NCBI RefSeq assembly: GCF_900148515.1
Contig: NZ_FRXN01000004.1
Location: 310,001 to 374,000 of the forward strand
Origin: Algoriphagus zhangzhouensis
Lineage (GTDB): Bacteria > Bacteroidota > Bacteroidia > Cytophagales > Cyclobacteriaceae
Reading direction: 5' to 3'
Length of the DNA stretch: 64,000 nucleotides
Positions 45,101 through 55,627 of this stretch are shown here, one piece after another. The notes beneath the pieces were generated by a model, which ran no database searches, had not been told where the DNA came from, and was given only the letters and a program-made list of their open reading frames with translations. The translations under genes were made by a program, and so were the position numbers. The number at the start of each line of letters is the position of its first letter. The first letter of the stretch is position 1.

Positions 45101-46467
45101 AAGATGGTGAACCAGTTACAGTGGTAATGGGTAGATCTGGAGAGATCAAGATCAACGATAAGTCTGGTAAGACTTTGGTATCCAACCACGTTCCTTACGG
45201 TGCATTGTTGAACGTGAAAGATGGTCAGAAGATCGGAAAAGGCGATTCGCTATGTACTTGGGATCCATACAACGCCGTAATCTTGTCAGAGTTTGACGGT
45301 GAGGTAGAATTCGATTCAATCGTAGAAGGTATTACTTACAAAGAGGTTGCCGATGATCAGACTGGTTTCCGCGAGAAAGTAATTATCGATACCAAAGATA
45401 GAACCAAGAACCCTGCTATCGTAGTGAACTACGGTGAAGATTCTAAAGGATACAACATTCCGGTAGGAGCTCACTTGGCAGTAGAGATTGGTGACAAAGT
45501 GAAAGCTGGTCAAATCTTGGTAAAAATCCCGAGATCTGTTGGTAAAACTAGAGATATTACCGGGGGTCTTCCAAGAGTAACGGAATTGTTCGAAGCTCGT
45601 AACCCATCTAACCCTGCTGTGGTTTCTGAAATCGACGGTGTGGTAACTTATGGTGGTATCAAGCGTGGTAACAGAGAAATCATCATTGAATCTAAAGATG
45701 GTGTGATTAAGAAATACATGGTATCTCTTTCTAAGCACATCTTGGTTCAGGAAAATGACTTCATCCGTGCTGGTGAGCCACTTTCTGATGGTGCAATCAC
45801 TCCAAATGATATCTTGTCTATCAAAGGACCAACTGCAGTTCAGGAATACTTAGTAAATGAAATCCAGGAAGTATACAGACTTCAAGGTGTAAAAATCAAC
45901 GATAAGCATATCGAGGTAATCGTATCTCAAATGATGCAGAAAGTTGAAATCTTGGATGCTGGTGATACTGGATTCTTGCAAGGTCAAGTGGTAGATAAGT
46001 GGGCATTCCGTGAGGAAAATGACAATATCTTGGATAAGAAAGTTGTCATGGATGCTGGAGATTCCTCTACTTTGAAGCCAGGTATGATCATTTCTGCAAG
46101 AAGATTGAGAGATGAGAATTCAAGCTTGAAGCGTAAGGATCTGAAGTTGGTACAAGTAAGAGATGCTGAAACTGCGGTTTCCAAGCCAACTCTTCAGGGT
46201 ATCACAGCAGCTTCCTTGGGTACTGAATCATTTATCTCTGCGGCTTCCTTCCAGGAAACTACCAAAGTGCTTTCCGAAGCAGCAATCAGAGGTAAGCGTG
46301 ATGAACTACTTGGATTGAAAGAAAACGTGATTGTAGGGCATCTAATTCCTGCCGGTACTGGTCAGAGAAGCTTGCAAAACATCATCGTTGGTTCTCAGGA
46401 CGAGTACGAAAAGCTTTCTGAAAATATGGAAAAGACTGCTCGCAAATCTAGCGAAGCGATTCTTTAA
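42160..46467 (+). CDS. rpoC: RNA polymerase subunit beta'
   Basis: The 1435-aa subunit has the N-terminal zinc finger (ECHCGKYK with ICDRCGVEV), the catalytic magnesium motif NADFDGD at residues 472-478, the trigger loop/bridge helix region ([19 protein letters not shown]), and the second zinc-binding cluster ([19 protein letters not shown]). A terminator stands 24 nt past its stop. Confidence 0.98.
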   Translation: MAFRKNKKLNNDFSRVTISLASPESILDSSNGEVTQPETINYRTYKPEMGGLFCERIFGPVKDWECHCGKYKRIRYKGIICDRCGVEVTEKKVRRERMGHIELVVPVAHIWYFKSLPNKIGYLLGLPTKKLDQIVYYERYAVVQPGIKAEDGIQYLDFLTEDEYLDIMDKLPKENHMLDDDDPNKFIAKMGAEALEMLLARLDLDDLSYSLRHQAATDTSQQRKAEALKRLKVVEAFRDARTRIENRPEWMVVRMVPVIPPELRPLVPLDGGRFATSDLNDLYRRVIIRNNRLKRLIDIKAPEVILRNEKRMLQEAVDSLFDNSRKVNAVRSDGNRALKSLSDMLKGKQGRFRQNLLGKRVDYSGRSVIVVGPELKLHECGLPKNMAAELFKPFIIRKLIERGIVKTVKSAKKIVDRKDPVVWDILENVLKGHPVLLNRAPTLHRLGIQAFQPKLIEGKAIQLHPLVCTAFNADFDGDQMAVHVPLGHEAILEASTLMLSAHNILNPANGAPITVPSQDMVLGLYYVTKGKRSTPEEPVAGEGMTFYSSEEVVIAMNEGQVSKHANIKCKVNVRGEDGEIKEEIIETVAGRLIFNQFVPEEVGYVNELLTKKKLQQIIAKVVKVCGIARTAQFLDDIKHLGFQMAYQGGLSMGLNDVIIPAEKEPMIAKAKEEVDQVWNNYLMGLITDNERYNQVIDIWTRTNSHLTNNLMKKMEEDKQGFNAIYMMMHSGARGSREQIRQLGGMRGLMAKPQKNLQGSVGEIIENPILSNFKEGLDVLEYFISTHGARKGLADTALKTADAGYLTRRLVDVAQDMIVTEEDCGTLRGLVVQPLRDNDEIVEPLSERILGRVSVHDVFDPVTDELIVAAGVEIDDEIAKRVDDSAVEEVEIRSVLTCETRRGVCSKCYGRNLATGKMVQAGESVGVIAAQSIGEPGTQLTLRTFHVGGTASNMAVEASINAKFEGTVEFDEELRFIESTNKDGEPVTVVMGRSGEIKINDKSGKTLVSNHVPYGALLNVKDGQKIGKGDSLCTWDPYNAVILSEFDGEVEFDSIVEGITYKEVADDQTGFREKVIIDTKDRTKNPAIVVNYGEDSKGYNIPVGAHLAVEIGDKVKAGQILVKIPRSVGKTRDITGGLPRVTELFEARNPSNPAVVSEIDGVVTYGGIKRGNREIIIESKDGVIKKYMVSLSKHILVQENDFIRAGEPLSDGAITPNDILSIKGPTAVQEYLVNEIQEVYRLQGVKINDKHIEVIVSQMMQKVEILDAGDTGFLQGQVVDKWAFREENDNILDKKVVMDAGDSSTLKPGMIISARRLRDENSSLKRKDLKLVQVRDAETAVSKPTLQGITAASLGTESFISAASFQETTKVLSEAAIRGKRDELLGLKENVIVGHLIPAGTGQRSLQNIIVGSQDEYEKLSENMEKTARKSSEAIL

Positions 46468-46490
46468 TAAATTGAGAATTTAAAAATTGA

Positions 46491-46518
46491 AAGGCCTGTA
46501 TTCGTACAGGCCTTTTTT
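46491..46518 (+). terminator. Terminator after rpoC
   Basis: A perfect 10-bp stem AAGGCCTGTA (46491-46500) and TACAGGCCTT (46505-46514) with a TTCG tetraloop and a T tract. It closes the RNA polymerase unit. Confidence 0.95.
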
Positions 46519-46531
46519 AATCCATCTAATA

Positions 46532-46855
46532 ATGAGTGACGAAAAAGGACATAAAAACCCTGATCAACAGATCAATGTAGAACTTTCCGAAGAAGTAGCT
46601 GAGGGAGTTTATTCAAATTTGGCGATGATCGCCCATTCTAATTCTGAATTTGTGATTGATTTTATCCGATTGATGCCAGGTGTACCTAAGGCAAAAGTTA
46701 AATCCAGAATTATCGTAACTCCAGATCATGCCAAGAGATTACTAGCTGCTTTGAAGGACAATGTTGAAAAATATGAAGCAGCTTTTGGCAAAATAAATCA
46801 AAGTGGTGAGGCCCCTCAATTCCCAATATCTTTTGGGACTCCGGGAGAAGCGTAA
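46532..46855 (+). CDS. DUF3467 family protein
   Basis: The 107-aa acidic protein matches DUF3467: VELSEEVAEGVYSNLAMIAHS, EFVIDFIRLMPGVPKAKVKSR and IIVTPDHAKRLLAALKDN. Function is unknown. I chose ATG 46532; the longer frame from 46487 would read through the rpoC terminator. It lies alone between that terminator and the rpsL promoter, so how it is transcribed is unclear. I believe its position after rpoC is common in Bacteroidota, but this rests on memory. Confidence 0.9.
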   Translation: MSDEKGHKNPDQQINVELSEEVAEGVYSNLAMIAHSNSEFVIDFIRLMPGVPKAKVKSRIIVTPDHAKRLLAALKDNVEKYEAAFGKINQSGEAPQFPISFGTPGEA

Positions 46856-46875
46856 CAAAAATATAACTACTTAAT

Positions 46876-46906
46876 TTTGTTCGTCTTATTACTTTGTTTA
46901 CCTTTG
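46876..46906 (+). promoter_or_regulatory. Consensus promoter of rpsL-rpsG-fusA-rpsJ
   Basis: TTTG (46876-46879), 19 nt, TACCTTTG (46899-46906). Expected start is near 46912, giving a leader of about 42 nt. The leader contains AAATTT and AGTTT segments that can pair imperfectly with AAACT and AAATTT further on. The bases after the -7 box are CAGTCC, identical to those at the rplC promoter. Confidence 0.85.
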
Positions 46907-46953
46907 CAGTCCAAAATTTAACAGTTTACAGGAAAACTAAATTTTATCAGTTA

Positions 46954-47340
46954 ATGCCTACTATTCAACAGTTAGTAAGAAAAGGTAGAACAACGCTGGA
47001 AACCAAATCTAAATCAAGAGCTTTGGACGCATGTCCACAGCGAAGAGGGGTTTGTACCAGAGTGTACACTACTACCCCTAAGAAGCCTAACTCAGCTATG
47101 AGAAAGGTTGCAAGGGTGAGATTGACAAATGGAAAAGAAGTGAATGCTTACATTCCAGGTGAAGGTCACAATCTACAAGAGCACTCTATCGTATTGATCA
47201 GAGGTGGTCGTGTGAAAGATCTACCAGGTGTAAGATATCACATCATCCGAGGTGCATTGGATACTGCCGGAGTAAAAGACCGTAAGCAAGGTCGCTCCAA
47301 GTATGGTGCTAAGAGACCTAAGGCGGGAGCCAAAAAGTAA
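46954..47340 (+). CDS. rpsL: Ribosomal protein uS12
   Basis: The 128-aa decoding-centre protein has [19 protein letters not shown] with lysines K43/K44, and [13 protein letters not shown] with K88 and D89. These are the wild-type states at the classical streptomycin-resistance positions; D89 is the methylthiolation site in other bacteria. Start ATG 46954 matches the universal [12 protein letters not shown]; an upstream in-frame ATG at 46894 would precede the transcription start. Confidence 0.98.
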   Translation: MPTIQQLVRKGRTTLETKSKSRALDACPQRRGVCTRVYTTTPKKPNSAMRKVARVRLTNGKEVNAYIPGEGHNLQEHSIVLIRGGRVKDLPGVRYHIIRGALDTAGVKDRKQGRSKYGAKRPKAGAKK

Positions 47341-47361
47341 TTCAAAAACATTTAAGAAAAA

Positions 47362-47829
47362 ATGAGAAAAGCGAAACCAAAGAAGAGATATATTCTTCCT
47401 GATCCCAAGTTCAATGATACCTTGGTGACTAAGTTTGTAAACAGTCTGATGTACGACGGGAAGAAGAGTATTGCTTACACCATTTTCTACGATGCTATCG
47501 AAAAAGTAGAATCTAAGGTGGGTGAGAATGGTCTTGAGGTTTGGAAAAAAGCGCTTAACAATATTGCTCCATCCGTTGAGGTGAAGAGTCGTAGAGTTGG
47601 TGGTGCTACATTCCAAGTTCCAATGGAAGTCAGACCAGAGAGAAAGATGGCCCTTGGAATCAAGTGGATGATCACCTACGCTCGTAAAAGAGGTGAGAAG
47701 ACAATGATGGACAGACTTGCTGGCGAAATCATCGCAGCTGCCAAAGGTGAAGGTGCTGCTGTGAAGAAAAAAGATGATACGCACAGAATGGCTGAAGCTA
47801 ACAAAGCATTCTCTCACTTTAGATTTTAA
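47362..47829 (+). CDS. rpsG: Ribosomal protein uS7
   Basis: The 155-aa protein nucleates assembly of the 30S head and contacts E-site tRNA. The family N-terminus [27 protein letters not shown] is modified with a KKR start but clear; [16 protein letters not shown] and the [23 protein letters not shown] end ([15 protein letters not shown]) are typical. It is between rpsL (21 nt) and fusA (5 nt). Confidence 0.97.
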   Translation: MRKAKPKKRYILPDPKFNDTLVTKFVNSLMYDGKKSIAYTIFYDAIEKVESKVGENGLEVWKKALNNIAPSVEVKSRRVGGATFQVPMEVRPERKMALGIKWMITYARKRGEKTMMDRLAGEIIAAAKGEGAAVKKKDDTHRMAEANKAFSHFRF

Positions 47830-47834
47830 TTAGG

Positions 47835-49958
47835 ATGGCTAAAAGAGACTTAAAATATACCAGAAACATCGGTATCGCAGCTCACATTGATGCTGGTAAA
47901 ACTACTACCACTGAGCGTATTCTTTTTTATTCTGGTGTATCTCACAAAATCGGTGAGGTTCACGATGGAGCAGCTACCATGGACTGGATGGCCCAGGAGC
48001 AAGAAAGAGGTATCACCATTACTTCTGCTGCTACCACTGTGTTCTGGAACTATAGAGACCAAAAATATCAGATCAACATCATCGATACCCCAGGGCACGT
48101 TGACTTTACCGTAGAGGTGAACCGTTCCCTTCGTGTATTGGACGGCTTGGTTTTCCTGTTCAGTGCTGTGGACGGTGTAGAGCCTCAGTCTGAGACCAAC
48201 TGGCGTTTGGCTGATAACTATAAAGTAGCACGTATCGGATTCGTTAACAAAATGGACCGTGCTGGTGCTAACTTCCTTGAAGTTTGTAAGCAAGTGAAGG
48301 AAATGCTAGGAAGCTATGCAGTGCCTTTGCAAATCCCTATCGGGGCTGAAGACAAATTCAAAGGAGTTGTTGATTTGATCAACAACAGAGCTATTGTTTG
48401 GAACGAAGAAGACATGGGAATGACTTTCAATGAAGTTCCTATTCCTGAAGACATGCTTGAAGAAGTTGAGCAGTGGAGAGAGCATTTGCTTGAAGCTGTC
48501 GCTGAGTATGACGAGTCTTTGATGGAGAAATACTTCGAGGATCCAGACTCTATCACTGAAGAAGAAATCTTGGCTGCTTTGAGAGCGGCAACCATCGACA
48601 TGAAAATTGTCCCTATGGTATGTGGATCTTCTTTCAAAAACAAAGGTGTACAAACCATGCTTGACTTGGTAATGGAATTGCTTCCATCTCCACTTGACAA
48701 GGATAATATCATTGCTCATGACTTGAACGATGAGGAGAAAGATGTAGTAATCGCTCCAAACGAAGATGAGCCATTTGCAGGTTTGGCATTTAAAATCGCA
48801 ACTGACCCATTTGTGGGTAGACTTTGCTTTGTAAGAGCTTACTCCGGAGTTTTGGAATCTGGTTCTTACATCTTCAATAGCCGTTCTGGAAACAAGGAAC
48901 GTATCTCCAGAGTATTCCAGATGCACGCTAACAAGCAAAACCAAATCGACGCTTTGAGAGCAGGAGATATTGGTGCGGTTGTAGGATTTAAAGATATCAA
49001 AACAGGGGATACCCTTTGTGCTGAAAACCGTAAGGTAGTTCTTGAGTCCATGATCTTCCCTGAGCCAGTAATCGGTTACGCTATTGAGCCTAAGACTCAG
49101 GCGGACGTTGATAAGCTAGGTATGGCGATCGCTAAATTGGTAGAAGAAGATCCAACTCTTCAAGTAAACACTGATCATGAAACTGGTCAGACTATCTTGA
49201 GAGGTATGGGAGAGCTTCACCTAGATATCATCATCGATCGATTGAAGCGTGAATTCAAAGTGGAAATCAACCAAGGTGCTCCTCAGGTTGCTTATAAAGA
49301 AGCTTTGTTTGGTTCTATTGAACACAAAGAAGTATATAAGAAGCAGTCTGGTGGTAAAGGTAAATTTGCGGATATCGTATTCGAACTAGGTCCGAAAGAA
49401 GCTGATCCTGAAACAGGAGAGGTTAAGCCAGGTTTGGACTTCGTAAATAATATCGTAGGTGGTGTGATTCCTAAAGAATTCATCCCAGCTATCCAGAAAG
49501 GTTTTGCAGAATCTATGAAGAATGGACCTTTGGCAGGTTATCCTGTTGAGTCTATGAAAGTAAGATTGTTCCATGGATCTTTCCACGATGTCGATTCAGA
49601 TGCTCTTTCTTTCGAATTAGCTGCAAGAATTGGTTTCAAAGAAGCTGCTAAGAAGTGTAAGCCACAATTGCTAGAGCCGATCATGTCTGTAGACGTTGTG
49701 ACTCCTGATGAGTACACTGGTCCTATCACTGGTGACTTGAACAGAAGAAGAGGTTTGATGAAAGGTATGGATACCAAAGGTACTTCATCTGTAATCAAAG
49801 CTGCTGTTCCATTGTCTGAGTTGTTCGGTTACATTACCGACTTGAGAACCATCTCTTCCGGTAGAGCAACTGCATCTTTGACATTCTCTCACTATGAGTC
49901 AGTACCAAACAACATAGCAGAGGGAGTAATTGCTAACGTAAAAGGTCAGAAAGACTAA
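47835..49958 (+). CDS. fusA: Elongation factor G
   Basis: The 707-aa GTPase drives translocation. G1 is [16 protein letters not shown]3 is [10 protein letters not shown]4 is NKMDR. Domains II to V follow, with the [16 protein letters not shown] segment and the C-terminal [17 protein letters not shown]. Length is in the usual range. It is in the str-type operon order rpsL-rpsG-fusA, but tuf is elsewhere and rpsJ follows by 12 nt. Confidence 0.98.
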   Translation: MAKRDLKYTRNIGIAAHIDAGKTTTTERILFYSGVSHKIGEVHDGAATMDWMAQEQERGITITSAATTVFWNYRDQKYQINIIDTPGHVDFTVEVNRSLRVLDGLVFLFSAVDGVEPQSETNWRLADNYKVARIGFVNKMDRAGANFLEVCKQVKEMLGSYAVPLQIPIGAEDKFKGVVDLINNRAIVWNEEDMGMTFNEVPIPEDMLEEVEQWREHLLEAVAEYDESLMEKYFEDPDSITEEEILAALRAATIDMKIVPMVCGSSFKNKGVQTMLDLVMELLPSPLDKDNIIAHDLNDEEKDVVIAPNEDEPFAGLAFKIATDPFVGRLCFVRAYSGVLESGSYIFNSRSGNKERISRVFQMHANKQNQIDALRAGDIGAVVGFKDIKTGDTLCAENRKVVLESMIFPEPVIGYAIEPKTQADVDKLGMAIAKLVEEDPTLQVNTDHETGQTILRGMGELHLDIIIDRLKREFKVEINQGAPQVAYKEALFGSIEHKEVYKKQSGGKGKFADIVFELGPKEADPETGEVKPGLDFVNNIVGGVIPKEFIPAIQKGFAESMKNGPLAGYPVESMKVRLFHGSFHDVDSDALSFELAARIGFKEAAKKCKPQLLEPIMSVDVVTPDEYTGPITGDLNRRRGLMKGMDTKGTSSVIKAAVPLSELFGYITDLRTISSGRATASLTFSHYESVPNNIAEGVIANVKGQKD

Positions 49959-49970
49959 TCAATATTTGCG

Positions 49971-50276
49971 ATGAATCAGAAAATCAGAATAAAATTAAAA
50001 TCATACGATCATAGCCTGGTGGACAAGTCATCAGAGAAGATTGTGAAGGCTGTAAAAGCAACTGGTGCAGTTGTAGTGGGACCTATTCCATTGCCAACTA
50101 AGAAAGAAAAGTTTACTGTGTTGAAATCTCCACACGTAAACAAGAAAGCTAGAGACCAGTACCAGCTTTGTACTTACAAGCGATTGGTAGATATCTACTC
50201 TAACTCTTCTAAAACTGTAGATGCTTTGATGAAAATCGAGCTTCCAAGTGGAGTTGACGTAGAGATCAAGGTTTGA
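49971..50276 (+). CDS. rpsJ: Ribosomal protein uS10
   Basis: The 101-aa 30S head protein, which also partners NusG and NusB in antitermination. Motifs: [40 protein letters not shown], and [19 protein letters not shown]. Here it is the last gene of the rpsL unit: a terminator follows, and rplC has a new promoter, so the classical S10 operon is split after its first gene. Confidence 0.97.
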   Translation: MNQKIRIKLKSYDHSLVDKSSEKIVKAVKATGAVVVGPIPLPTKKEKFTVLKSPHVNKKARDQYQLCTYKRLVDIYSNSSKTVDALMKIELPSGVDVEIKV

Positions 50277-50299
50277 CAAAACCTGAAACTTTATATATC

Positions 50300-50335
50300 A
50301 AAAGGCCTGCATTTCCCTGCAGGTCTTTTGTTTTT
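50300..50335 (+). terminator. Terminator after rpsJ
   Basis: A 12-bp stem with one G-T pair (AAAAGGCCTGCA at 50300-50311, TGCAGGTCTTTT at 50318-50329) and a 6-nt loop is followed by GTTTTT. It separates rpsJ from rplC. Confidence 0.9.
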
Positions 50336-50431
50336 ATATAAATAAATGAAATTTCTCTCTGAAACCTCCAGTATTTGGAGCTGTTTTCAGACGAAAATTT
50401 TCCTAAATGTTTGAAAATATAGGAGTTGGGA

Positions 50432-50462
50432 TTTGTTGCAGAATTTTATTTCAGTAACTTTG
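50432..50462 (+). promoter_or_regulatory. Consensus promoter of the rplC-led ribosomal operon
   Basis: TTTG (50432-50435), 19 nt, TAACTTTG (50455-50462). Expected start is near 50468, so the leader is about 57 nt. Confidence 0.85.
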
Positions 50463-50480
50463 CAGTCCTTAAAAAGGGCC

Positions 50481-50498
50481 CAAGCGCATAAACGCTTG
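50481..50498 (+). promoter_or_regulatory. Leader hairpin before rplC
   Basis: A perfect 6-bp stem CAAGCG/CGCTTG with loop CATAAA lies in the short 5' leader of the ribosomal operon, 26 nt before the rplC ATG. It could be an autoregulatory site for a ribosomal protein such as L4, but nothing in the sequence proves this. Confidence 0.4.
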
Positions 50499-50524
50499 TG
50501 GATTATCAAATTATCTTAAAAAAG

Positions 50525-51157
50525 ATGTCTGGTATTATAGGTAAAAAAGTAGGAATGACTAGCATTTTCAGTGCCGATGGGCGTAACGTCGCATGCACGC
50601 TAATAGAAGCTGGTCCTTGCGTAGTGACGCAAGTAAAAAACGTTGAAACAGACGGGTACAACGCAGTGCAGTTGGCTTATGGTGAGCGAAAGGAGAAAAA
50701 CACTCCTAAGCCATTGATCGGTCATTTTAAAAAGGCCGGCACCACGCCGAAGCAGAAAGTTGTTGAGTTTCGTGAGTTCAGGGTCGAATTTGACGGCCAG
50801 GTTGATCTCGGAGCTACGGTGAAGGCCGGAGAAGTTTTCGTTGAAGGTGACTTCGTCGATGCTATCGGTACTTCTAAAGGTAAAGGCTTCCAAGGTGTAG
50901 TGAAGCGTCATGGTTTTGGTGGTGTGGGTGGACAAACTCACGGTCAGCACAACAGACAAAGACACCCAGGTTCCATTGGTGCATGTTCTTGGCCATCCCG
51001 AGTATTCAAGGGTATGAGAATGGCTGGAAGAACTGGTGGTGATAGAGTGAAAGTATTGAACCTTAGAGTATTGAAGGTTTATCCTGAGCAAAATCTCCTT
51101 CTAGTGTCCGGTTCAGTACCAGGTCCAAAAAATTCTTATGTAATTCTAGAGAAGTAA
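50525..51157 (+). CDS. rplC: Ribosomal protein uL3
   Basis: The 210-aa protein has [21 protein letters not shown] at its N-terminus and the long central loop reaching the peptidyl transferase centre ([16 protein letters not shown], then [18 protein letters not shown]). Where E. coli has GSIGQ, with the PrmB-methylated glutamine, this sequence has GSIGA. I chose ATG 50525; an upstream in-frame TTG at 50498 lies in the leader hairpin. Confidence 0.97.
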   Translation: MSGIIGKKVGMTSIFSADGRNVACTLIEAGPCVVTQVKNVETDGYNAVQLAYGERKEKNTPKPLIGHFKKAGTTPKQKVVEFREFRVEFDGQVDLGATVKAGEVFVEGDFVDAIGTSKGKGFQGVVKRHGFGGVGGQTHGQHNRQRHPGSIGACSWPSRVFKGMRMAGRTGGDRVKVLNLRVLKVYPEQNLLLVSGSVPGPKNSYVILEK

Positions 51158-51160
51158 GCC

Positions 51161-51790
51161 ATGGAATTAGCAGTAATCAATCAAAAAGGAGAAGACACCG
51201 GAAGAAAAGTGCAGTTGTCTGATGAGATCTTCGCGATCGAGCCAAATGACAATGCGATCTATCTGGATGTAAAGCAGTACCTAGCAAATCAGAGACAAGG
51301 TACTCATAAGTCTAAAGAAAGAAATGAAATTGCTGGATCTACTAAGAAGATCAAAAAGCAAAAAGGTACCGGTGGTGCCAGAGCTGGATCTTTGAAGTCT
51401 CCACTTTTCAGAGGCGGAGGTAGAGTTTTCGGTCCAAGACCAAGAAACTACTCCTTCAAATTGAATAAAAAAGTAAAACAACTTGCTAGAAAATCTGCAC
51501 TTTCTTACAAAGTGAAAGACAACAGCTTGTCTGTATTGGAAAATCTTGCATTTGATTCTCCAAAGACAAAAGCTTATCTGGCATTGCTTAATGGATTGGC
51601 GCTATCCGATAAGAAGACGCTTTTGGTTCTCCCTGAAGACAACAAGAACGTTTACCTATCTAGCAGAAACCTTCCTAAAGCGAAAGTTGTCACTGTAAAT
51701 GATGTAAATACTTACCAGCTTCTTAACGCAGACCATTTGGTTCTTTGCGAAGGATCTGTAAGTAAATTGGAAACCATTTTATCGAAATAA
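51161..51790 (+). CDS. rplD: Ribosomal protein uL4
   Basis: The 209-aa protein has a globular domain and the extended loop lining the exit tunnel ([34 protein letters not shown]), a site of macrolide resistance mutations. In E. coli L4 represses the S10 operon. It starts 3 nt after rplC. Confidence 0.97.
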   Translation: MELAVINQKGEDTGRKVQLSDEIFAIEPNDNAIYLDVKQYLANQRQGTHKSKERNEIAGSTKKIKKQKGTGGARAGSLKSPLFRGGGRVFGPRPRNYSFKLNKKVKQLARKSALSYKVKDNSLSVLENLAFDSPKTKAYLALLNGLALSDKKTLLVLPEDNKNVYLSSRNLPKAKVVTVNDVNTYQLLNADHLVLCEGSVSKLETILSK

Positions 51791-51794
51791 GACA

Positions 51795-52082
51795 ATGGAT
51801 ATTCTAAAGCAGCCTTTGATTACAGAGAAGATTTCTGCCATGAACGAAAAAGGCGTTTATGGATTCATCGTAGAAAAAACTGCGAAGAAACCAGAAATCA
51901 AGAATGCTGTAGAAAAAGCATACGGTGTGAAAGTGGTATCAGTACGTACCATGAGATATGCTGCGAAGCATAAGACAAGATACACCAAGACAAGAATCGT
52001 ATCAGGCTTTACCAATGCTTTCAAGAAAGCAATCGTTGAAGTAGCTGATGGAGAGGTAATTGATTTTTACGGAGAAATTTAA
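51795..52082 (+). CDS. rplW: Ribosomal protein uL23
   Basis: The 95-aa protein sits at the tunnel exit and docks trigger factor and SRP. Motifs are LKQPLITEKISAMNEKGVYGF and VEKAYGVKVVSVRTM. It starts 4 nt after rplD and 13 nt before rplB. Confidence 0.96.
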   Translation: MDILKQPLITEKISAMNEKGVYGFIVEKTAKKPEIKNAVEKAYGVKVVSVRTMRYAAKHKTRYTKTRIVSGFTNAFKKAIVEVADGEVIDFYGEI

Positions 52083-52095
52083 TTGAATCAATATC

Positions 52096-52920
52096 ATGGC
52101 AATTAAAAAGTTGAAGCCTGTAACTCCAGGGACAAGATTTAGAGTAGCTCCTGCTTTTGACGAAATCACAGCGTCAAAACCAGAAAAATCTCTTCTTGCC
52201 CCTATCAAGAAGTCAGGCGGTAGAAATAATGAAGGCAAAATGACCGCTCGCTATATGGGTGGTGGTCATAAGAGAAGACTAAGAATTGTAGACTTCAAAA
52301 GAAATAAGTTTGGCGTACCTGCTACCGTAAAGGCAATTGAGTACGATCCAAATAGAACAGCACGTCTAGCCCTACTTTATTACGCTGACGGTGCTAAAGC
52401 CTACATTATCGCCCCGGAAGGTTTGCAAGTAGGACAAACAGTGATTTCCGGAGAGCAAGTTGCTCCTGAAGTGGGTAACGCAATGCACATGTCTAACATC
52501 CCAATGGGTACAATTGTACACTGTATTGAGATGAAGCCAGGAAAAGGTGCTGCAATGGTAAGAAGTGCTGGTGGATATGCACAGATTGTTGCTCGTGAGG
52601 GTAAATATGTGACCATCAAACTTCCATCCGGAGAGATGAGACTCGTTTTGGGTAACTGTATGGCAACTATTGGTACTGTATCCAATGGTGACCATATGAA
52701 CGTGGTATTGGGTAAAGCTGGTCGTAAGAGATGGCTTGGAGTTAGACCTCGTACAAGAGGTGTGGCTATGAACCCAGTCGATCACCCAATGGGTGGTGGT
52801 GAAGGTAGATCTTCCGGTGGACATCCTAGATCTCGTAAGGGTCTATTGTCTAAAGGTAAGAAGACCAGATCTCCTAAAAAGTATTCAAACAAGTTCATCG
52901 TTAGCAAAAGATCTAAATAA
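52096..52920 (+). CDS. rplB: Ribosomal protein uL2
   Basis: The 274-aa protein supports subunit association and the peptidyl transferase region. The conserved histidine region [14 protein letters not shown] is present, with [20 protein letters not shown] near the N-terminus and [14 protein letters not shown] at the end. It sits 2 nt before rpsS. Confidence 0.98.
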   Translation: MAIKKLKPVTPGTRFRVAPAFDEITASKPEKSLLAPIKKSGGRNNEGKMTARYMGGGHKRRLRIVDFKRNKFGVPATVKAIEYDPNRTARLALLYYADGAKAYIIAPEGLQVGQTVISGEQVAPEVGNAMHMSNIPMGTIVHCIEMKPGKGAAMVRSAGGYAQIVAREGKYVTIKLPSGEMRLVLGNCMATIGTVSNGDHMNVVLGKAGRKRWLGVRPRTRGVAMNPVDHPMGGGEGRSSGGHPRSRKGLLSKGKKTRSPKKYSNKFIVSKRSK

Positions 52921-52922
52921 AT

Positions 52923-53201
52923 ATGGCACGTTCATTAAAAAAAGGTCCTTATATCGAGCATCACCTGGTAAAGAAAGTAGACGCTCAGAACGAATCAGGA
53001 AAGAAATCTGTCATCAAGACTTGGTCAAGAAGATCTATGATTTCTCCAGATTTCGTAGGACATACCTTCGCTGTGCATAACGGAAACAAGTTTATCCCGG
53101 TATTTGTAACAGACAACATGGTAGGTCACAAGCTAGGTGAATTTGCTCCTACCAGAAATTTCAGAGGCCACATTGCCAAAAAAGATAAAGGAAAGAGATA
53201 A
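52923..53201 (+). CDS. rpsS: Ribosomal protein uS19
   Basis: The 92-aa head protein has [38 protein letters not shown] and [15 protein letters not shown], all standard. The next gene, rplV, is joined through TAATCATG. Confidence 0.98.
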   Translation: MARSLKKGPYIEHHLVKKVDAQNESGKKSVIKTWSRRSMISPDFVGHTFAVHNGNKFIPVFVTDNMVGHKLGEFAPTRNFRGHIAKKDKGKR

Positions 53202-53203
53202 TC

Positions 53204-53596
53204 ATGGAAGCAGTAGCAAGATTAAACAACGTTCCTACCTCTCCACGCAAAATGCGTCTTGTAGCTGACTTGGTCAGAGGCAAGAGAGTGGGATTGGCAT
53301 TGAGCATATTGAAGTTTACTCCAAATCATGGATCCATTAGATTGGAAAAACTTCTTCTTTCTGCGGTTGCCAACTGGCAAGCTAAAAACCCGGATGCAAA
53401 GCTTGAGGAAGCTGATCTATATATCAAAACCGTCATGGTGGATGAAGGTAGATCTCTTAAGAGATTGAGACCTGCTCCTCAAGGTCGTGGTCATAGAATC
53501 CGCAAGAGATCCAATCATGTAACTCTAGTAGTTGATGCATTCAACGCTCCAGAAGTTACCGCTGATGTAGTAGAAACAAACGAAAAGGCAAATTAA
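53204..53596 (+). CDS. rplV: Ribosomal protein uL22
   Basis: The 130-aa protein has a globular part ([20 protein letters not shown]) and the tunnel-lining hairpin with [20 protein letters not shown]. It binds several 23S domains early in assembly. Confidence 0.97.
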   Translation: MEAVARLNNVPTSPRKMRLVADLVRGKRVGLALSILKFTPNHGSIRLEKLLLSAVANWQAKNPDAKLEEADLYIKTVMVDEGRSLKRLRPAPQGRGHRIRKRSNHVTLVVDAFNAPEVTADVVETNEKAN

Positions 53597-53605
53597 GAAC
53601 AGACT

Positions 53606-54337
53606 ATGGGACAAAAGATCAACCCAATAGGATTTAGACTTGGTGTAGTCAAAGGCTGGGATTCCAACTGGTATGGTGGAAAAGACTTTGCTGAAAAACT
53701 ATACGAAGATCAAAAAATCCGTAAGTACGTCCTTGCCAGAATTCCTAAGGGTGGGATTGCTAAGGTGATCATTGAGCGTACGCTTAAGAGAATCACACTT
53801 ACCATTCATACCGCTCGTCCAGGTGTAGTTATTGGTAAAGGTGGAGCCGAAGTAGACAAGCTTAAAGAAGAGCTTAAGAAGCTTACCAGCAAAGACATTC
53901 AAATCAACATCTTTGAAATCAAAAGACCTGAATTGGATGCCAAATTGGTGGGTGAGTCTATCGCTCAGCAGCTTCAGGCTAGAATTTCCTTCCGTAGAGC
54001 AATGAAGCAAGCCATTGCAGCATCCATGAGAGTGGGAGCAGAAGGAATCAAAATTAAACTTTCTGGTCGATTGGGCGGTGCCGAAATGGCACGTTCTGAA
54101 ATGTACAAAGAAGGAAGAATTCCTCTTCACACATTGAGAGCAGACATTGATTACGCGATCTCCGAAGCTTTGACAGTATACGGAATCATCGGTATCAAAG
54201 TGTGGATCTTCAAAGGTGAAGTGTACGGAAAGAGAGACTTGTCTCCAAATCAAGGTGCAGCTAACGAGCCTAAGGGTGGAAGAAATGCTGGTCCTAAGAG
54301 AGACGGTGGTCCAAGACGTAGAAAAAGAAATAACTAA
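53606..54337 (+). CDS. rpsC: Ribosomal protein uS3
   Basis: The 243-aa protein carries [13 protein letters not shown] at the start, a KH domain with the loop [19 protein letters not shown], and the C-terminal [12 protein letters not shown] region lining the mRNA entry channel. A basic tail rich in Gly, Arg and Lys ends the protein. Confidence 0.98.
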   Translation: MGQKINPIGFRLGVVKGWDSNWYGGKDFAEKLYEDQKIRKYVLARIPKGGIAKVIIERTLKRITLTIHTARPGVVIGKGGAEVDKLKEELKKLTSKDIQINIFEIKRPELDAKLVGESIAQQLQARISFRRAMKQAIAASMRVGAEGIKIKLSGRLGGAEMARSEMYKEGRIPLHTLRADIDYAISEALTVYGIIGIKVWIFKGEVYGKRDLSPNQGAANEPKGGRNAGPKRDGGPRRRKRNN

Positions 54338-54360
54338 TTTTCACCGATAAGTGAGAAATC

Positions 54361-54780
54361 ATGTTACAGCCGAAAAGAACTAAATATAGAAAAATGCAAA
54401 AGGGCCGTGTCAAAGGCATTGCACAAAGAGGGCATACGCTTTCTTTTGGCAACTTTGGCATCAAGTCCCTTGAAGCAGGATGGATCACCTCTCGTCAGAT
54501 CGAGGCAGCTCGTATCGCGATGACAAGAGCAATGAAAAGAGAAGGTCAGGTTTGGATCAGAATTTTCCCTGACAAACCTATCACCAAGAAGCCTGCTGAA
54601 GTACGTATGGGTAAAGGTAAAGGTGCTCCTGAGTATTGGGTAGCAGTTATCAAGCCAGGAACCATCCTCTTCGAAGCTACAGGTGTACCTATCGAAACTG
54701 CAAGAGAAGCTTTGAGATTGGCTCAGCAGAAACTTCCAGTTAGTACCAAATTTGTTGTTCGTAGAGACTACGCAGAATAA
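54361..54780 (+). CDS. rplP: Ribosomal protein uL16
   Basis: The 139-aa protein contacts A-site and P-site tRNA. Motifs: [57 protein letters not shown] and the C-terminal [11 protein letters not shown]. It starts 23 nt after rpsC. Confidence 0.98.
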   Translation: MLQPKRTKYRKMQKGRVKGIAQRGHTLSFGNFGIKSLEAGWITSRQIEAARIAMTRAMKREGQVWIRIFPDKPITKKPAEVRMGKGKGAPEYWVAVIKPGTILFEATGVPIETAREALRLAQQKLPVSTKFVVRRDYAE

Positions 54781-54789
54781 TTAGGAACT

Positions 54790-54972
54790 ATGAAAAATAC
54801 AGAGATCCTTTCACTTTCCGCAAGTGAAATCGCTGAGAAAATCAGCGCTGAGAAAACGAACCTGAGCAAGCTACAGTTTGCTCACTCAATTTCTCCTATT
54901 GAGAATCCTAACAGAATCCGCGAGACCAAGCGTCTGATCGCAAGATTGAAGACTGCATTGGCTGCGAAATAA
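54790..54972 (+). CDS. rpmC: Ribosomal protein uL29
   Basis: The 60-aa two-helix protein sits by the tunnel exit next to L23. The C-terminal signature NPNRIRETKRLIARLKTAL is clear, although the N-terminal half is divergent, as is common for this small protein. Confidence 0.94.
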   Translation: MKNTEILSLSASEIAEKISAEKTNLSKLQFAHSISPIENPNRIRETKRLIARLKTALAAK

Positions 54973-54990
54973 TAGCTAACAGAAAAGAAA

Positions 54991-55254
54991 ATGGCTACGA
55001 TCGAAAGAAATCTTCGTAAAGAAAGAATTGGTAAAGTCGTAAGCAACAAAATGGATAAATCCATTACTGTAGCCGTGGAACGTAGAGTTAAGCACGGGAT
55101 CTATGGTAAGTTCGTTGCCAAGACTACCAAATTTATGGCTCATGACGAGAAAAACGAGTGTAACGAAGGTGACCTCGTTAAAATTAGCGAAACTCGTCCG
55201 CTGAGTAAGAACAAGCGTTGGAGATTAGTTGAAATTATAGAAAGGGCTAAGTAA
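54991..55254 (+). CDS. rpsQ: Ribosomal protein uS17
   Basis: The 87-aa OB-fold protein binds the 16S 5' domain. Motifs: [21 protein letters not shown] and [18 protein letters not shown]. Junction with rplN is TAATCATG. Confidence 0.97.
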   Translation: MATIERNLRKERIGKVVSNKMDKSITVAVERRVKHGIYGKFVAKTTKFMAHDEKNECNEGDLVKISETRPLSKNKRWRLVEIIERAK

Positions 55255-55256
55255 TC

Positions 55257-55625
55257 ATGATACAGCAAGAATCCAGACTAAGTGTGGCGGACAACTCCGG
55301 TGCCAAAGAGGTATTGGTCATCCGCGTATTGGGAGGAACTAAAAAGCGATATGCTTCTATCGGTGATAAAGTTGTCGTGACTGTAAAGTCAGCCCTTTCT
55401 TCCAGCAACATGAAAAAAGGTACCGTCTCTAGAGCGGTTATCGTAAGAACCAAAAAAGAAGTAAGACGTAAAGACGGATCTTACATCAGATTTGAAGACA
55501 ACGCTGCTGTCTTGTTGAACAACAACGATGAGCCTAGAGGTACTCGTATCTTCGGGCCAGTTGCCAGAGAGTTGAGAGAGAAGCAGTTTATGAAAATCGT
55601 TTCTTTGGCCCCTGAAGTATTGTAA
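55257..55625 (+). CDS. rplN: Ribosomal protein uL14
   Basis: The 122-aa intersubunit protein has [20 protein letters not shown] at its start, the basic [20 protein letters not shown] in the middle and [22 protein letters not shown] at the end (shown in parts, standard family sequence). The junction with rplX is TAATCATG. Confidence 0.98.
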   Translation: MIQQESRLSVADNSGAKEVLVIRVLGGTKKRYASIGDKVVVTVKSALSSSNMKKGTVSRAVIVRTKKEVRRKDGSYIRFEDNAAVLLNNNDEPRGTRIFGPVARELREKQFMKIVSLAPEVL

Positions 55626-55627
55626 TC

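Noticed and set aside
47221..47817. 198-codon minus-strand open frame across rpsL/rpsG
   Set aside because: Antisense shadow spanning two ribosomal genes.
48306..48944. 212-codon minus-strand open frame inside fusA
   Set aside because: Shadow of the strongly biased fusA coding sequence; composition is odd and no family is recognisable.
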